Assembly (NCBI GenBank): GCA_023132075.1
Contig: JAGLYT010000002.1
Span: 1-29,456, forward strand
Direction: 5' to 3'
Origin: a bacterium
Lineage (GTDB): Bacteria > CBDUZB01 > JAGLHV01
DNA length: 29,456 nucleotides
Shown: in pieces, positions 16,431-23,002 of the stretch
Layout: every line of letters begins with the position of its first letter
How positions within the stretch are numbered: the first letter of the stretch is position 1
Notes under the pieces: generated by a model
Seen by the model: only the letters and a program-made list of their open reading frames with translations
Database searches by the model: none
What the model was told of the DNA's origin: nothing
Translations under genes and position numbers: made by a program

Positions 16431-16524
16431 CTTCGAAAAAGGCAAATCTATCTTAGAGATAGAGACGCAAAGCCACGAGGTCCATTACGTTATTATGCGG
16501 TATTGGATAGCCGGGCTACCGAAG
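16431..16524 (+). promoter_or_regulatory. GEMM-I (cyclic-di-GMP-I) riboswitch, plus strand
   Basis: P1 is CUUCG (16431-16435) with CGAAG (16520-16524). Inside are AAAAAGGCAAA, a P2 stem UCUAUCU / AGAUAGA, the diagnostic GACGCAAAGCCACGAGGUC, a P3 arm, and GAUAGCCGGGCUACCG. These match the cyclic-di-GMP-I consensus closely. The G before CAAA (Vc2 G20 equivalent) is present, favouring c-di-GMP over cGAMP. The P2 loop is only UAG instead of the usual GNRA tetraloop, so docking to the receptor in P3 may be weakened. The riboswitch precedes the Tad pilus genes. Confidence 0.92.
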
Positions 16525-16551
16525 GGATGTCACGATTGTTCGGGTTTTTTT
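16519..16551 (+). terminator. Terminator-like hairpin overlapping riboswitch P1
   Basis: CCGAA (16519-16523) can pair with TTCGG (16539-16543), followed by G and seven T. The 5' arm is the same segment that forms the 3' strand of P1, so a folded aptamer would block this hairpin. The stem is only 5 bp, so strength is uncertain. Confidence 0.5.
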
Positions 16552-16571
16552 GAGCAGAGGGGCGGGGATGG

Positions 16572-16618
16572 AAAACCGGTTCCTAAGTGATTACTCAAAA
16601 GGTGGTGCCGGTTTTTTT
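16572..16618 (+). terminator. Intrinsic terminator downstream of the riboswitch
   Basis: AAAACCGG (16572-16579) pairs with CCGGTTTT, followed by a T-run to 16618. The loop is long (28 nt) and can fold further through CCT / AGG. This is the main candidate for riboswitch-controlled termination. Confidence 0.65.
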
Positions 16619-16623
16619 ATGAC

Positions 16624-16652
16624 TTGACAGAAAGGGAAAAGAAGAGTATAAT
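16624..16652 (+). promoter_or_regulatory. Consensus sigma70 promoter for the pilin genes
   Basis: TTGACA (16624-16629), exactly 17 nt and TATAAT (16647-16652) form a perfect consensus pair. It starts only 6 nt after the T-run of the riboswitch terminator and about 65 nt before the first pilin start codon. Confidence 0.85.
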
Positions 16653-16717
16653 CAATAGAAGTATATAAATTAGGTTAGGGGAAAAAGGTTGATTGTAAAA
16701 AATTCAGGAGAATAAAG

Positions 16718-16897
16718 ATGAAAAGGCGAGGAAGCAGGAAAAATAAAAAAGGGCAGGCGTAGTTGGAATATCTGGTGATTGTTGGTGTGGTATCTTTAGG
16801 GATGCTGTCTGTAGGTGTTAAGGTGAAAAGTTCTTTGGATGATTATTTTGACAAAATTTCTCAAAAGATGATAGATTGTGGTTGTGAGACAGATTAA
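16718..16897 (+). pseudogene. flp: Flp-type pilin with an in-frame TAG
   Basis: ATG 16718 follows AGGAG. The frame reads MKRRGSRKNKKGQA, TAG (16760-16762), then LEYLVIVGVVSLGMLSVGVK and a further 24 codons to TAA. The residues around the stop match the type IVb prepilin site KKG/QxxxEY of its neighbours: the nonsense codon is mature residue 3, with E at +5 intact. A single change from TTG (Leu) explains it. No restart would restore the signal peptide, so the gene is probably dead unless TAG is read through. TAG is used as an ordinary stop elsewhere in the window, which argues against recoding. The tail has a CGC motif (IDCGCETD) not seen in the other pilins. Confidence 0.75.
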
Positions 16898-16915
16898 AGA
16901 GAAAGAAGATGCTAA

Positions 16916-17068
16916 ATGAAAAAAGCAAAAATGAAAGGACAGAGTTTGGTAGAGTACTTAGTTCTAATAGGAGTAGTGGTATTGGGTTCCATAGCGGGGC
17001 TAAGTTATTTTAAAAATCAGATAACAGATAGTTTTAATGCTATAATAAATGGGATGACCGAGAAATAA
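16916..17068 (+). CDS. flp: Flp-type pilin subunit 2
   Basis: The product has 50 residues: a short basic leader (MKKAKMKG) followed by QSLVEYLVLIGVVVLGSIAG. Type IVb prepilin peptidase would cut after G8 and E+5/Y+6 are present. The hydrophobic helix is followed by a short polar tail (KNQITDSFNAIINGMTEK). It is closely similar in protein and DNA to the pilin at 17843, so the two arose by recent duplication. The ribosome binding site is weak (AGAAAGAAG). It lies within the pilin cluster, 18 nt after the preceding frame. Confidence 0.88.
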   Translation: MKKAKMKGQSLVEYLVLIGVVVLGSIAGLSYFKNQITDSFNAIINGMTEK

Positions 17069-17117
17069 AAAAATAAGGAAGAAATAGTTTAAAATGAAAA
17101 AAGGGGGTGATCTTATA

Positions 17118-17270
17118 ATGAAGTTAAACAAAAAGGGACAGAATGTAATAGAGTATATCCTGATCATTGCAGTATTAGCCGCAGGAATAATAATTGCGGG
17201 AGGTGCATTAAAAAGTTATCTAACAAGTAAAGGGAGTCCGGCGCAATATGAAGGATCGACAGGAGAGTAA
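17118..17270 (+). CDS. flp: Flp-type pilin subunit 3
   Basis: The product has 50 residues and starts at ATG 17118 after AAGGGGGTGATC. The leader MKLNKKG is followed by QNVIEYILIIAVLAAGIIIA, giving cleavage after G7 with E at +5. The polar tail ends in SPAQYEGSTGE. It is more like the next pilin (GQNMIEYILII) than like subunits 2 and 6, so the cluster holds at least two pilin subtypes. Confidence 0.88.
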   Translation: MKLNKKGQNVIEYILIIAVLAAGIIIAGGALKSYLTSKGSPAQYEGSTGE

Positions 17271-17310
17271 GGCAGGTATCCATAAAAATAAAAGGAAGGT
17301 GTTTTAAAAC

Positions 17311-17478
17311 TTGAATAAAAAAGGGCAAAATATGATAGAATATATATTGATCATTTCAGTAATTGCCGGTGCGGTGGTTGTTGCCGTAGGGAAGATAAAG
17401 GACTATATGAAAGAAAGGGCATCGGTTACTATACATGCTAATGAAGAAGGTTACTGGGGTAGCTGGAAAAAAAGGTAG
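17311..17478 (+). CDS. flp: Flp-type pilin subunit 4
   Basis: The product has 55 residues. The start is TTG 17311, supported by AAGGAAGGTG upstream and by the very short leader MNKKG. The mature part begins QNMIEYILIISVIAGAVVVA with E at +5. The tail is aromatic and basic at the end (EEGYWGSWKKR), unlike the acidic tails of its neighbours. It ends at TAG. Confidence 0.85.
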   Translation: MNKKGQNMIEYILIISVIAGAVVVAVGKIKDYMKERASVTIHANEEGYWGSWKKR

Positions 17479-17588
17479 GTTAGTTGGATTAAGTATATAA
17501 AGGGATGGAATATAATGTTTTGTTTGGGTGTTTTCGGCAGGGTTGGTTTGTAAAGAGCAAAAAATAAAAGATGAAGGGGGGGGTAGAA

Positions 17589-17768
17589 ATGTTTAAGATG
17601 TTAAGAAAGAGTAAAAAAGGGCAGTCAGCAATAGAATATGCGGTTATTTTAGGGGTAATGGCTGCTGCCGCTATTGTCATTATCAATATTATGAGAGCTG
17701 GTATAGAGAAAGGGTATACCGGTATTGCTAATAGTATTGGCAGTTTTGCAGGAGAAGAGGAGGAGTGA
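17589..17768 (+). CDS. flp: Flp-type pilin subunit 5
   Basis: The product has 59 residues. I choose ATG 17589 (after an AAGGGGGGGG tract) over the in-frame ATG at 17571, because that G-run is the ribosome binding site. The leader MFKMLRKSKKG is followed by QSAIEYAVILGVMAAAAIVI, with cleavage after G11 and E at +5. The tail is acidic (AGEEEE). The eight-G run could be prone to slippage. Confidence 0.88.
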   Translation: MFKMLRKSKKGQSAIEYAVILGVMAAAAIVIINIMRAGIEKGYTGIANSIGSFAGEEEE

Positions 17769-17842
17769 GAAGAGAAGATCGTTTGCTTACTATTATTAGA
17801 CAAATATTAAATAAATATTAAACAAAAGGGAAGGTGATCGAT

Positions 17843-18019
17843 ATGTGTAAACGCAGAAAAAACAGAGGACAGAGTTTGGTAGAGTACTTGGTTTTAATAG
17901 CAGTAGTGGTCTTGGGTGCTATTGCCGGACTGAGTTATTTTAAAAATCAGGTTTCTGATGGGTATAATAGTGCAGGAGATTCAATAAAAACTGAGATAAC
18001 AGGCACGATATTTAATTAA
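17843..18019 (+). CDS. flp: Flp-type pilin subunit 6
   Basis: The product has 58 residues. ATG 17843 is preferred to GTG 17834, which lies inside the ribosome binding site AAGGTGATC. The leader MCKRRKNRG is followed by QSLVEYLVLIAVVVLGAIAG, with E at +5, and a tail YKNQ-like segment (SYFKNQVSDGYNSAGDSIK). It is the nearest relative of subunit 2. Confidence 0.88.
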   Translation: MCKRRKNRGQSLVEYLVLIAVVVLGAIAGLSYFKNQVSDGYNSAGDSIKTEITGTIFN

Positions 18020-18156
18020 TAACAACAATCAGAGCGGTGGGAATAGTGAAAAAAAATAGAATTGCGGTAGTGAAGAAGTAAACAGGGGGATTGAAAAATA
18101 TCTGATGATCAGTTGTGGAGCAGACAACTTAAAGAGCAATGGACTGGTGGTCGTGA

Positions 18157-18561
18157 TTGAGTAAAAAAGGGATGTCTGATTTTAAAAAAGTTTTGTTGTG
18201 GATATGTGTAATTGTTTTAATCAGGGAGGTGTTTATTTACACGGGTGTAGGGCAAATACTGGATGGGGAAGGGAAAGAATTTGTAAATTTTGCTACAGAG
18301 AAATTGAAAGGGATATTTAATTTTTCTACCCATGTTTCTAAGATAGATGTTCCCAGGATAGAAAAACCGGAAGTACCCCCGATAGATATTGTTCCCGTAG
18401 AGAGAGTGGATGTTTCTCAAATAGATATTTCTCATGACCAAAATCCGCAAATTCCAAGAGTAGATATTCCTAAGATAGAAAAGACTCGGGTTCCCAAAGT
18501 GAATATTCCTAAGCAGGAAAGGATCCGGGTTCCTAAAGTGAATATCCCCAAAATAAGGTAA
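18157..18561 (+). CDS. Membrane-anchored VPKVNIP-repeat protein in the pilin cluster
   Basis: The product has 134 residues; the start is probably TTG 18157 (MSKKGMSDFKK), with no strong binding site. ATG at codon 6 is an alternative. Residues about 10-30 form one hydrophobic segment (VLLWICVIVLIREVFIYTGV). From about 60 to the end the chain is built of short repeats with x-V-P-K-V-N-I-P-K patterns: IDVPRIEKPEVPPIDI, VDIPKIEKTRVPKVNIPKQE, RVPKVNIPKIR. The last units have a 13-residue period. Alternating proline and beta-branched residues with charges suggest an extended rod that could span the periplasm or line the pilus base. I know no family for it. The KKG at the N-terminus recalls prepilin leaders, but E+5 is missing. 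Confidence 0.7.
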   Translation: MSKKGMSDFKKVLLWICVIVLIREVFIYTGVGQILDGEGKEFVNFATEKLKGIFNFSTHVSKIDVPRIEKPEVPPIDIVPVERVDVSQIDISHDQNPQIPRVDIPKIEKTRVPKVNIPKQERIRVPKVNIPKIR

Positions 18562-18615
18562 AGTAATCATTTATTAGTGAAAAAATGAGAGTAAAATGGA
18601 AAAGAGGTGGATAGT

Positions 18616-19005
18616 ATGTGGAGAAAAATGAAAGAAAAAAAAGGCCAAAGTGTGATTGAATTTTTATTGGTTTCTCCTTTACTAATTTATTCTCTGTTTT
18701 TACTGTTAGTTGTTTGGGATGTCTGTAATTGTATTATTATTGCCAATCATGCTGCTTATTATTTTTGTCGGACTTTTGTAGTAGAAGAAAGTAAGGACAC
18801 AGTAGCTGCGGTAGCGATAGCAACAAATGCAGCAGCAGCGGTAATGCCTTCAGACTGGGATAGAAAGTTTACTTATCATGAAGGACAAGAGGACATAAGC
18901 GTAAGGATTGGGTATAAGTATGATTTTCCCGCTATATTAGATTTTTTTAGCGCCGATGGGAGTTCCTGGCAAGTTCGTGGGTATTGTTTGATGAGGAAGA
19001 TATAG
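18616..19005 (+). CDS. tadE: TadE-like minor pseudopilin
   Basis: The product has 129 residues; ATG 18616 is preferred over GTG 18607 because GAGGTGG is the binding site. The leader MWRKMKEKKG is followed by QSVIEFLLVSPLLIYSLFLL, a TadE-type start with E at +5, and then an alpha/beta C-terminal part with a hydrophobic patch. TadE/F are processed by the Tad prepilin peptidase and assist pilus assembly. Two cysteines (DVCNC) lie just after the membrane helix, and two more are further on. No separate TadF or TadG was found. Confidence 0.82.
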   Translation: MWRKMKEKKGQSVIEFLLVSPLLIYSLFLLLVVWDVCNCIIIANHAAYYFCRTFVVEESKDTVAAVAIATNAAAAVMPSDWDRKFTYHEGQEDISVRIGYKYDFPAILDFFSADGSSWQVRGYCLMRKI

Positions 19006-19085
19006 AATAGTAATTATTTTTTACGGATAGATGTTTGTTGTTGGTTTTTTTTAAATTTAGACTTAAAAATTGGGTTGATATTTTT

Positions 19086-19111
19086 ACTCACCTTATTTAA
19101 GTAAGGTGAGT
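19086..19111 (+). terminator. 10-bp hairpin between pilin and assembly genes
   Basis: ACTCACCTTA and TAAGGTGAGT form a perfect 10-bp stem with a TTTAAG loop, 50 nt before the cpaB start. No T-run follows it on the plus strand. It may act as a processing site or partial barrier that separates abundant pilin mRNA from assembly-gene mRNA. Confidence 0.5.
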
Positions 19112-19159
19112 ATTGCAATTATAATAAAAAACTAAGGTAATAGTTAAGGAGGAAAGTCA

Positions 19160-19939
19160 ATGGGTGGAAAAGCAGGGTTGATAATTGCTGCAATTGCAGG
19201 GATGTTGGCGGTAATGTTTAATGGGTTGTATTTGGCTAAGAAAGAAAAAGAATTGGAGCGAGGGTTAATTAAAAGCCGGGTGGTAGTTGCGGTGCGAGAC
19301 ATTCCTAAAAGAAGTGTAATTAAAACTAATGTATTAGGTTTTATGGAAATACCACAAAAGTATATTCAACCCAAGGCAATTCGTGATCCGAAAGCAGCGG
19401 AAGGGTTGGTTAATTTAGTTCCTATTTCCCGGGGGATGCAAGTATTACAATCCAGTTTGGTTCCATTAAGTAAAGGAACAGGTATATCGGTTAAAGTCCC
19501 AGCGGAAATGCGTGGAATTGTAACAAAAGCAGATACTAATCTGCTATCTTTAATTAATCCGGGAGATCACTTAGATATTTTGCTTACTTTGCCTGACCTT
19601 AATTATCCGGGGGATTGTGTTATTACCCGATTGCAAAATGTTATTGTTTTAAGTATAGGAGAAGATTTTGGTTCTGGAGGGGAAAAGGGAAATTTCTTAA
19701 CGTTTGCTTTAACCCCGAAACAATGTCAGCTGTTTACTCTGGCTAGGGGGCAAGGAAAAATCACTTACATTGTGCGTTCTTATAATGATGGTAAAATAAA
19801 TAATTTAACAAAGACTTCACAACCTGCTCTTTATGAAAGACAGAAAGCACCTATAACACCTAAAGTTGTAAGTGATGAGAAACATATTGGACAGGAGGAA
19901 AAGAAAGAGGCTGTAAGTGCAGGAAAGGAGGGAAAGTGA
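19160..19939 (+). CDS. cpaB: Flp pilus assembly protein CpaB/RcpC
   Basis: The product has 259 residues and starts at ATG 19160 after AAGGAGG. One N-terminal membrane segment (LIIAAIAGMLAVMFNGLYLA) is followed by a SAF domain at about 40-105 (VVVAVRDIPKRSVIKTNVL, GMQVLQSSL) and the CpaB C-terminal region (INPGDHLDILL, LQNVIVLSIG, FALTPKQCQLFTLARGQGKI). CpaB/RcpC sits in the periplasm and works with the secretin. The gene ends GTGA, overlapping the secretin start by 4 nt. Confidence 0.92.
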   Translation: MGGKAGLIIAAIAGMLAVMFNGLYLAKKEKELERGLIKSRVVVAVRDIPKRSVIKTNVLGFMEIPQKYIQPKAIRDPKAAEGLVNLVPISRGMQVLQSSLVPLSKGTGISVKVPAEMRGIVTKADTNLLSLINPGDHLDILLTLPDLNYPGDCVITRLQNVIVLSIGEDFGSGGEKGNFLTFALTPKQCQLFTLARGQGKITYIVRSYNDGKINNLTKTSQPALYERQKAPITPKVVSDEKHIGQEEKKEAVSAGKEGK

Positions 19940-20751
19940 AAAAGAGAATAATTGTAGTAGCTGGGAAATTTTTTTTAGGGGTTGTTCTCCTGCAGGGATA
20001 TGGGTTATTTGGAAAAGCAACTTTTGTTTATGGTCAGAGAAAAATGGTAGAAATAAGTGTTGATGCAATAGAAATAACGGAAACAAATCTTAAGAAATTA
20101 GGAATAGAATGGGTGGATGCTTTTAGTTTTGAAGAAGGGAGTATCCCTTCGATTTTAGGAGACAACACTCTTTCGGCAATAGGAGAGAGCGGTCTTCCAA
20201 TAATGCCTTATGATCTTTATAAAGTAGGGACGGTTTTTAGAACGACTCCTTTTACGAGTTCCCTCCATGCTTTAATTAATAATAACGAAGCCCGACTTTT
20301 AGCTAATCCTAAATTGGTTACTGAAAGTGGTTCAAAAGCTCATTTTTTAGTCGGAGGGGAGATCCCTTATGTCTATTATACGCAAGATGAGGTTATTATT
20401 GAATGGAAAGAGTACGGAGTATCTTTAAATGTTGAACCTGTTGTGGTTGATAATAGGAATATTTCAGCTAAGTTGAATCTGGGAGTTGTGGAATTGGGAG
20501 ATTGGTATTACTATGGAGCGTATCGCCTTCCTTCTTTTACCAAACGGGAAATGACTAATAAGGTAATGGTAAAAGACAAACAGACATTGGTTATTGCCGG
20601 GTTAAAAAAAGATTCAAAGGTAAGCAACAAAAGGAGAGTTCCTTTATTAGGATATATCCCCCTCATTGGGGATGCTTTTTTTACGTATGAAGATTCTATA
20701 AATATGAAAACATCGTTAGTTATGTTTGTAACTTTTAAGATAGTGAAATAA
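19936..20751 (+). CDS. cpaC: Tad pilus secretin, short form (CpaC/RcpA-like)
   Basis: The product has 271 residues. It starts with GTG 19936 overlapping the cpaB stop, behind GGAGGGAAA. After a signal peptide the N1-like strand VEISVDAIEITETNLKKLGI leads into the secretin core: ALINNNEARLLANPKLVTES, GGEIPYVYYT, WKEYGVSLNVEPVV, KDKQTLVIAGLKKDSK and VPLLGYIPLIGDAFF. CpaC/RcpA is usually 400-500 residues with BON and further N-domains; here they are missing and the core begins early, so this is a minimal secretin. It should form the outer-membrane pore of the pilus. Confidence 0.88.
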   Translation: MKKRIIVVAGKFFLGVVLLQGYGLFGKATFVYGQRKMVEISVDAIEITETNLKKLGIEWVDAFSFEEGSIPSILGDNTLSAIGESGLPIMPYDLYKVGTVFRTTPFTSSLHALINNNEARLLANPKLVTESGSKAHFLVGGEIPYVYYTQDEVIIEWKEYGVSLNVEPVVVDNRNISAKLNLGVVELGDWYYYGAYRLPSFTKREMTNKVMVKDKQTLVIAGLKKDSKVSNKRRVPLLGYIPLIGDAFFTYEDSINMKTSLVMFVTFKIVK

Positions 20752-20772
20752 TTAAAGGAAATAAATAAAAAA

Positions 20773-22965
20773 ATGGAAAATAGTAATAGGATAATTATTT
20801 TTACCGGTCCGCAAAAAGGAATGGGGAAAACAGTAATAGCTGTTAATTTAGCAATTGATTGGGCCATGAGGGCTAAAAAACAGGTAGTGATTGTTGATTT
20901 GGACTTCCTTTGTAAGGGAGAAATAGCACAAACATTAGATATTTCCGCCTCGTATATTTCAGAAATGTCGATAGTAATGCAGAGAGATACTTTGGACGGG
21001 GAATTCTTGAGAGGTAGGATAAGTTTTAATAAATGGGGAGTAGGCGTTTTAGCTTTAGCTCCGGACGAAAAAACAGCAGCAGAGGTTTCTTTAGGGCAAA
21101 TAGCCAGGACTTTAATTGGATTAAGTAAAATTTATTCGCTGGTAATAGATATGGATATTGATATTACGCGAAGAGGAATGTTAATATTTGATTTTGCGGA
21201 TGTAATTTTTTGGGCTTTTCTTCCTTCCAATGTTTTTCTCAAACAAACTATGGATAAAATGAAGCTTCTTGCTTCTTATAAGTTTAGTTTCAGCAAGTTT
21301 CATTTTATTTTAAACCAATCTAACATAAAGGGAGCGATGAGAAGTGCAGAGATTGATAATGCTTTAGGTAGTTTCGGAAAGAAAATTGAAGAGTTTATTC
21401 CGCAAGACAAATTAGTTCTCCAGTCAGGTAATAAGAAAAGACCTTTGGTTTTAAGTGAACCACATAGTGTTTTTTCAGAAAGCATTAGAAGAATAAGAGG
21501 AATGATGCTTAATATCCCGCCACGGGGCAGGAAAATAGAAGAAGTAAATGTTTTAGACGGGTTACTGGATAAATTTGAATTAGTGATTAAAAGAGAAAAA
21601 AAAGAAGGAAAAGAGTTTGTTATTGCTGATTTATCATCTGAGGAGCTTTTAATAAGGGAAAAAGAAGAAAAGAAACATACTGCATTAAAACAGAAGATAC
21701 ATCAACAGTTGATTAAACGGTTGGATGTAAGAAAGATAGATTTGATTTCAAGTGCTAAAAATCAACAAGTGAAGACAATTGTTGAAAAAACTGCTACTTT
21801 TATTTTAAGTACGGAAATAGATGTTGATACTATGTCCAGGCAAGAAAGAGAAGAAATAATTGCGGAGATAGTAGATGAAGCATTAGGTTTAGGCCCGTTG
21901 GAGGCTTTAATGTCAGAACCTTCTATTACTGAAATTATGGTGAATAAATCTGACCAAATTTATGTTGAACAAAATGGCAAGCTGCAGCTTACTGACCGGA
22001 AATTCATCAATAATGATCAGGTTGTTCAAGTGATTAGAAAGATAGTTGCTCCTTTAGGCCGGAGAATAGATGAAAGTATGCCTTTTGTAGATGCCCGGCT
22101 TAAAGATGGTTCTAGAATAAATGCGATTATTCCCCCTTTGGCTTTACAGGGGCCGATGCTCACTATTAGACGCTTTCCTCAGGAACCTTTGACCGGAGAA
22201 GATTTAATAGATATAGGTTCTTTTACCAAAGAAATGCTTCAATTTTTATCTGCATGTATTAAGATGAGAAAGAATGTGATTATTTCCGGAGGTACGGGAA
22301 CCGGTAAAACTACTCTGTTGAATGTTTTATCAGCTGCTATTCCCGAAAAAGAAAGAATTATTACGATAGAAGATACTGCTGAATTAAAGCTAAAACAAGA
22401 ACATGTAGGGCGGTTAGAATCACGGCCGCCTAATGTCGAAGGGAAAGGAGAAGTTACCATACGTGACTTAGTAAGAAATACTTTGCGTATGCGTCCGGAC
22501 CGTATTATTGTAGGAGAATGTCGGGGGGCTGAAGCATTAGATATGTTGCAGGCAATGAATACGGGGCATGAAGGTTCTATGTCGACTATACATGCGAATA
22601 CTCCCCGGGATATGCTGAGCAGATTAGAGACGATGATACTTATGGCCGGAACGGAATTACCTTTACGGGCAATTCGGGAACAAATTGCTTCTGCTATACA
22701 TATAGTAGTCCAACTATCTCGTTTTTCGGATGGAACAAGGAAAGTAATTAAAATAACCGAAGTAACCGGTCGAGAAAAAGACGTTATAACAGTGCATGAT
22801 ATTTTTGTTTTTCACCGGGCAGGGATAGAAGATAAAAAAATAACGGGATCTTTTCAAGCTACGGGAAATATTCCTCGATGTTATTCTGAGTTTAAATCAC
22901 AAGGAATTGATTTGTCTGTGGAAATATTTAGGATCAAAAAAAATGAAAAAGCTTTAAATCTGTGA
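20773..22965 (+). CDS. tadA: TadZ-TadA fusion: MinD-like localiser plus pilus ATPase
   Basis: The product has 730 residues. Residues 1-270 are a ParA/MinD-like domain: deviant Walker A GPQKGMGKT (12-20) and VVIVDLDFLCKGE, as in TadZ/CpaE, but without the receiver-like N-terminal domain. A charged linker (about 270-325) leads to a full secretion ATPase of the CpaF/TadA type: GLGPLEALMSEPSITEIMVN, Walker A GGTGTGKTT (506-514), the Asp box IITIEDTAELKL, Walker B-like MRPDRIIVGECRG and the His box GHEGSMSTIHANT. TadA drives pilus assembly and TadZ places it at the pole; they are usually separate proteins. The ATG lies about 12 nt behind AAAGGAAA. It is a true single frame with no sign of sequence error. 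Confidence 0.93.
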   Translation: MENSNRIIIFTGPQKGMGKTVIAVNLAIDWAMRAKKQVVIVDLDFLCKGEIAQTLDISASYISEMSIVMQRDTLDGEFLRGRISFNKWGVGVLALAPDEKTAAEVSLGQIARTLIGLSKIYSLVIDMDIDITRRGMLIFDFADVIFWAFLPSNVFLKQTMDKMKLLASYKFSFSKFHFILNQSNIKGAMRSAEIDNALGSFGKKIEEFIPQDKLVLQSGNKKRPLVLSEPHSVFSESIRRIRGMMLNIPPRGRKIEEVNVLDGLLDKFELVIKREKKEGKEFVIADLSSEELLIREKEEKKHTALKQKIHQQLIKRLDVRKIDLISSAKNQQVKTIVEKTATFILSTEIDVDTMSRQEREEIIAEIVDEALGLGPLEALMSEPSITEIMVNKSDQIYVEQNGKLQLTDRKFINNDQVVQVIRKIVAPLGRRIDESMPFVDARLKDGSRINAIIPPLALQGPMLTIRRFPQEPLTGEDLIDIGSFTKEMLQFLSACIKMRKNVIISGGTGTGKTTLLNVLSAAIPEKERIITIEDTAELKLKQEHVGRLESRPPNVEGKGEVTIRDLVRNTLRMRPDRIIVGECRGAEALDMLQAMNTGHEGSMSTIHANTPRDMLSRLETMILMAGTELPLRAIREQIASAIHIVVQLSRFSDGTRKVIKITEVTGREKDVITVHDIFVFHRAGIEDKKITGSFQATGNIPRCYSEFKSQGIDLSVEIFRIKKNEKALNL

Positions 22966-23002
22966 AAAAGAGTACAATAAAATTTTAAGGAGTTTTAATA
23001 AT

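Noticed and set aside
16393-16590. 65-codon frame on the plus strand
   Set aside because: It overlaps the GEMM-I aptamer and both hairpins, and has no ribosome binding site.
16760-16762. TAG as pyrrolysine or general amber recoding
   Set aside because: Several convincing genes in the window end with TAG and the change is one base from TTG; a nonsense mutation is simpler.
17489-17803. 104-codon minus-strand frame
   Set aside because: It is opposite a clear pilin gene and contains no known motif.
18020-18156. Short GTG/TTG frames between the last pilin and the repeat protein
   Set aside because: They are at most about a dozen codons long and show no prepilin motif.
18217-18570. 117-codon minus-strand frame with repeats
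   Set aside because: It is the antisense image of the VPKVNIP-repeat gene; the repeats come from that gene.
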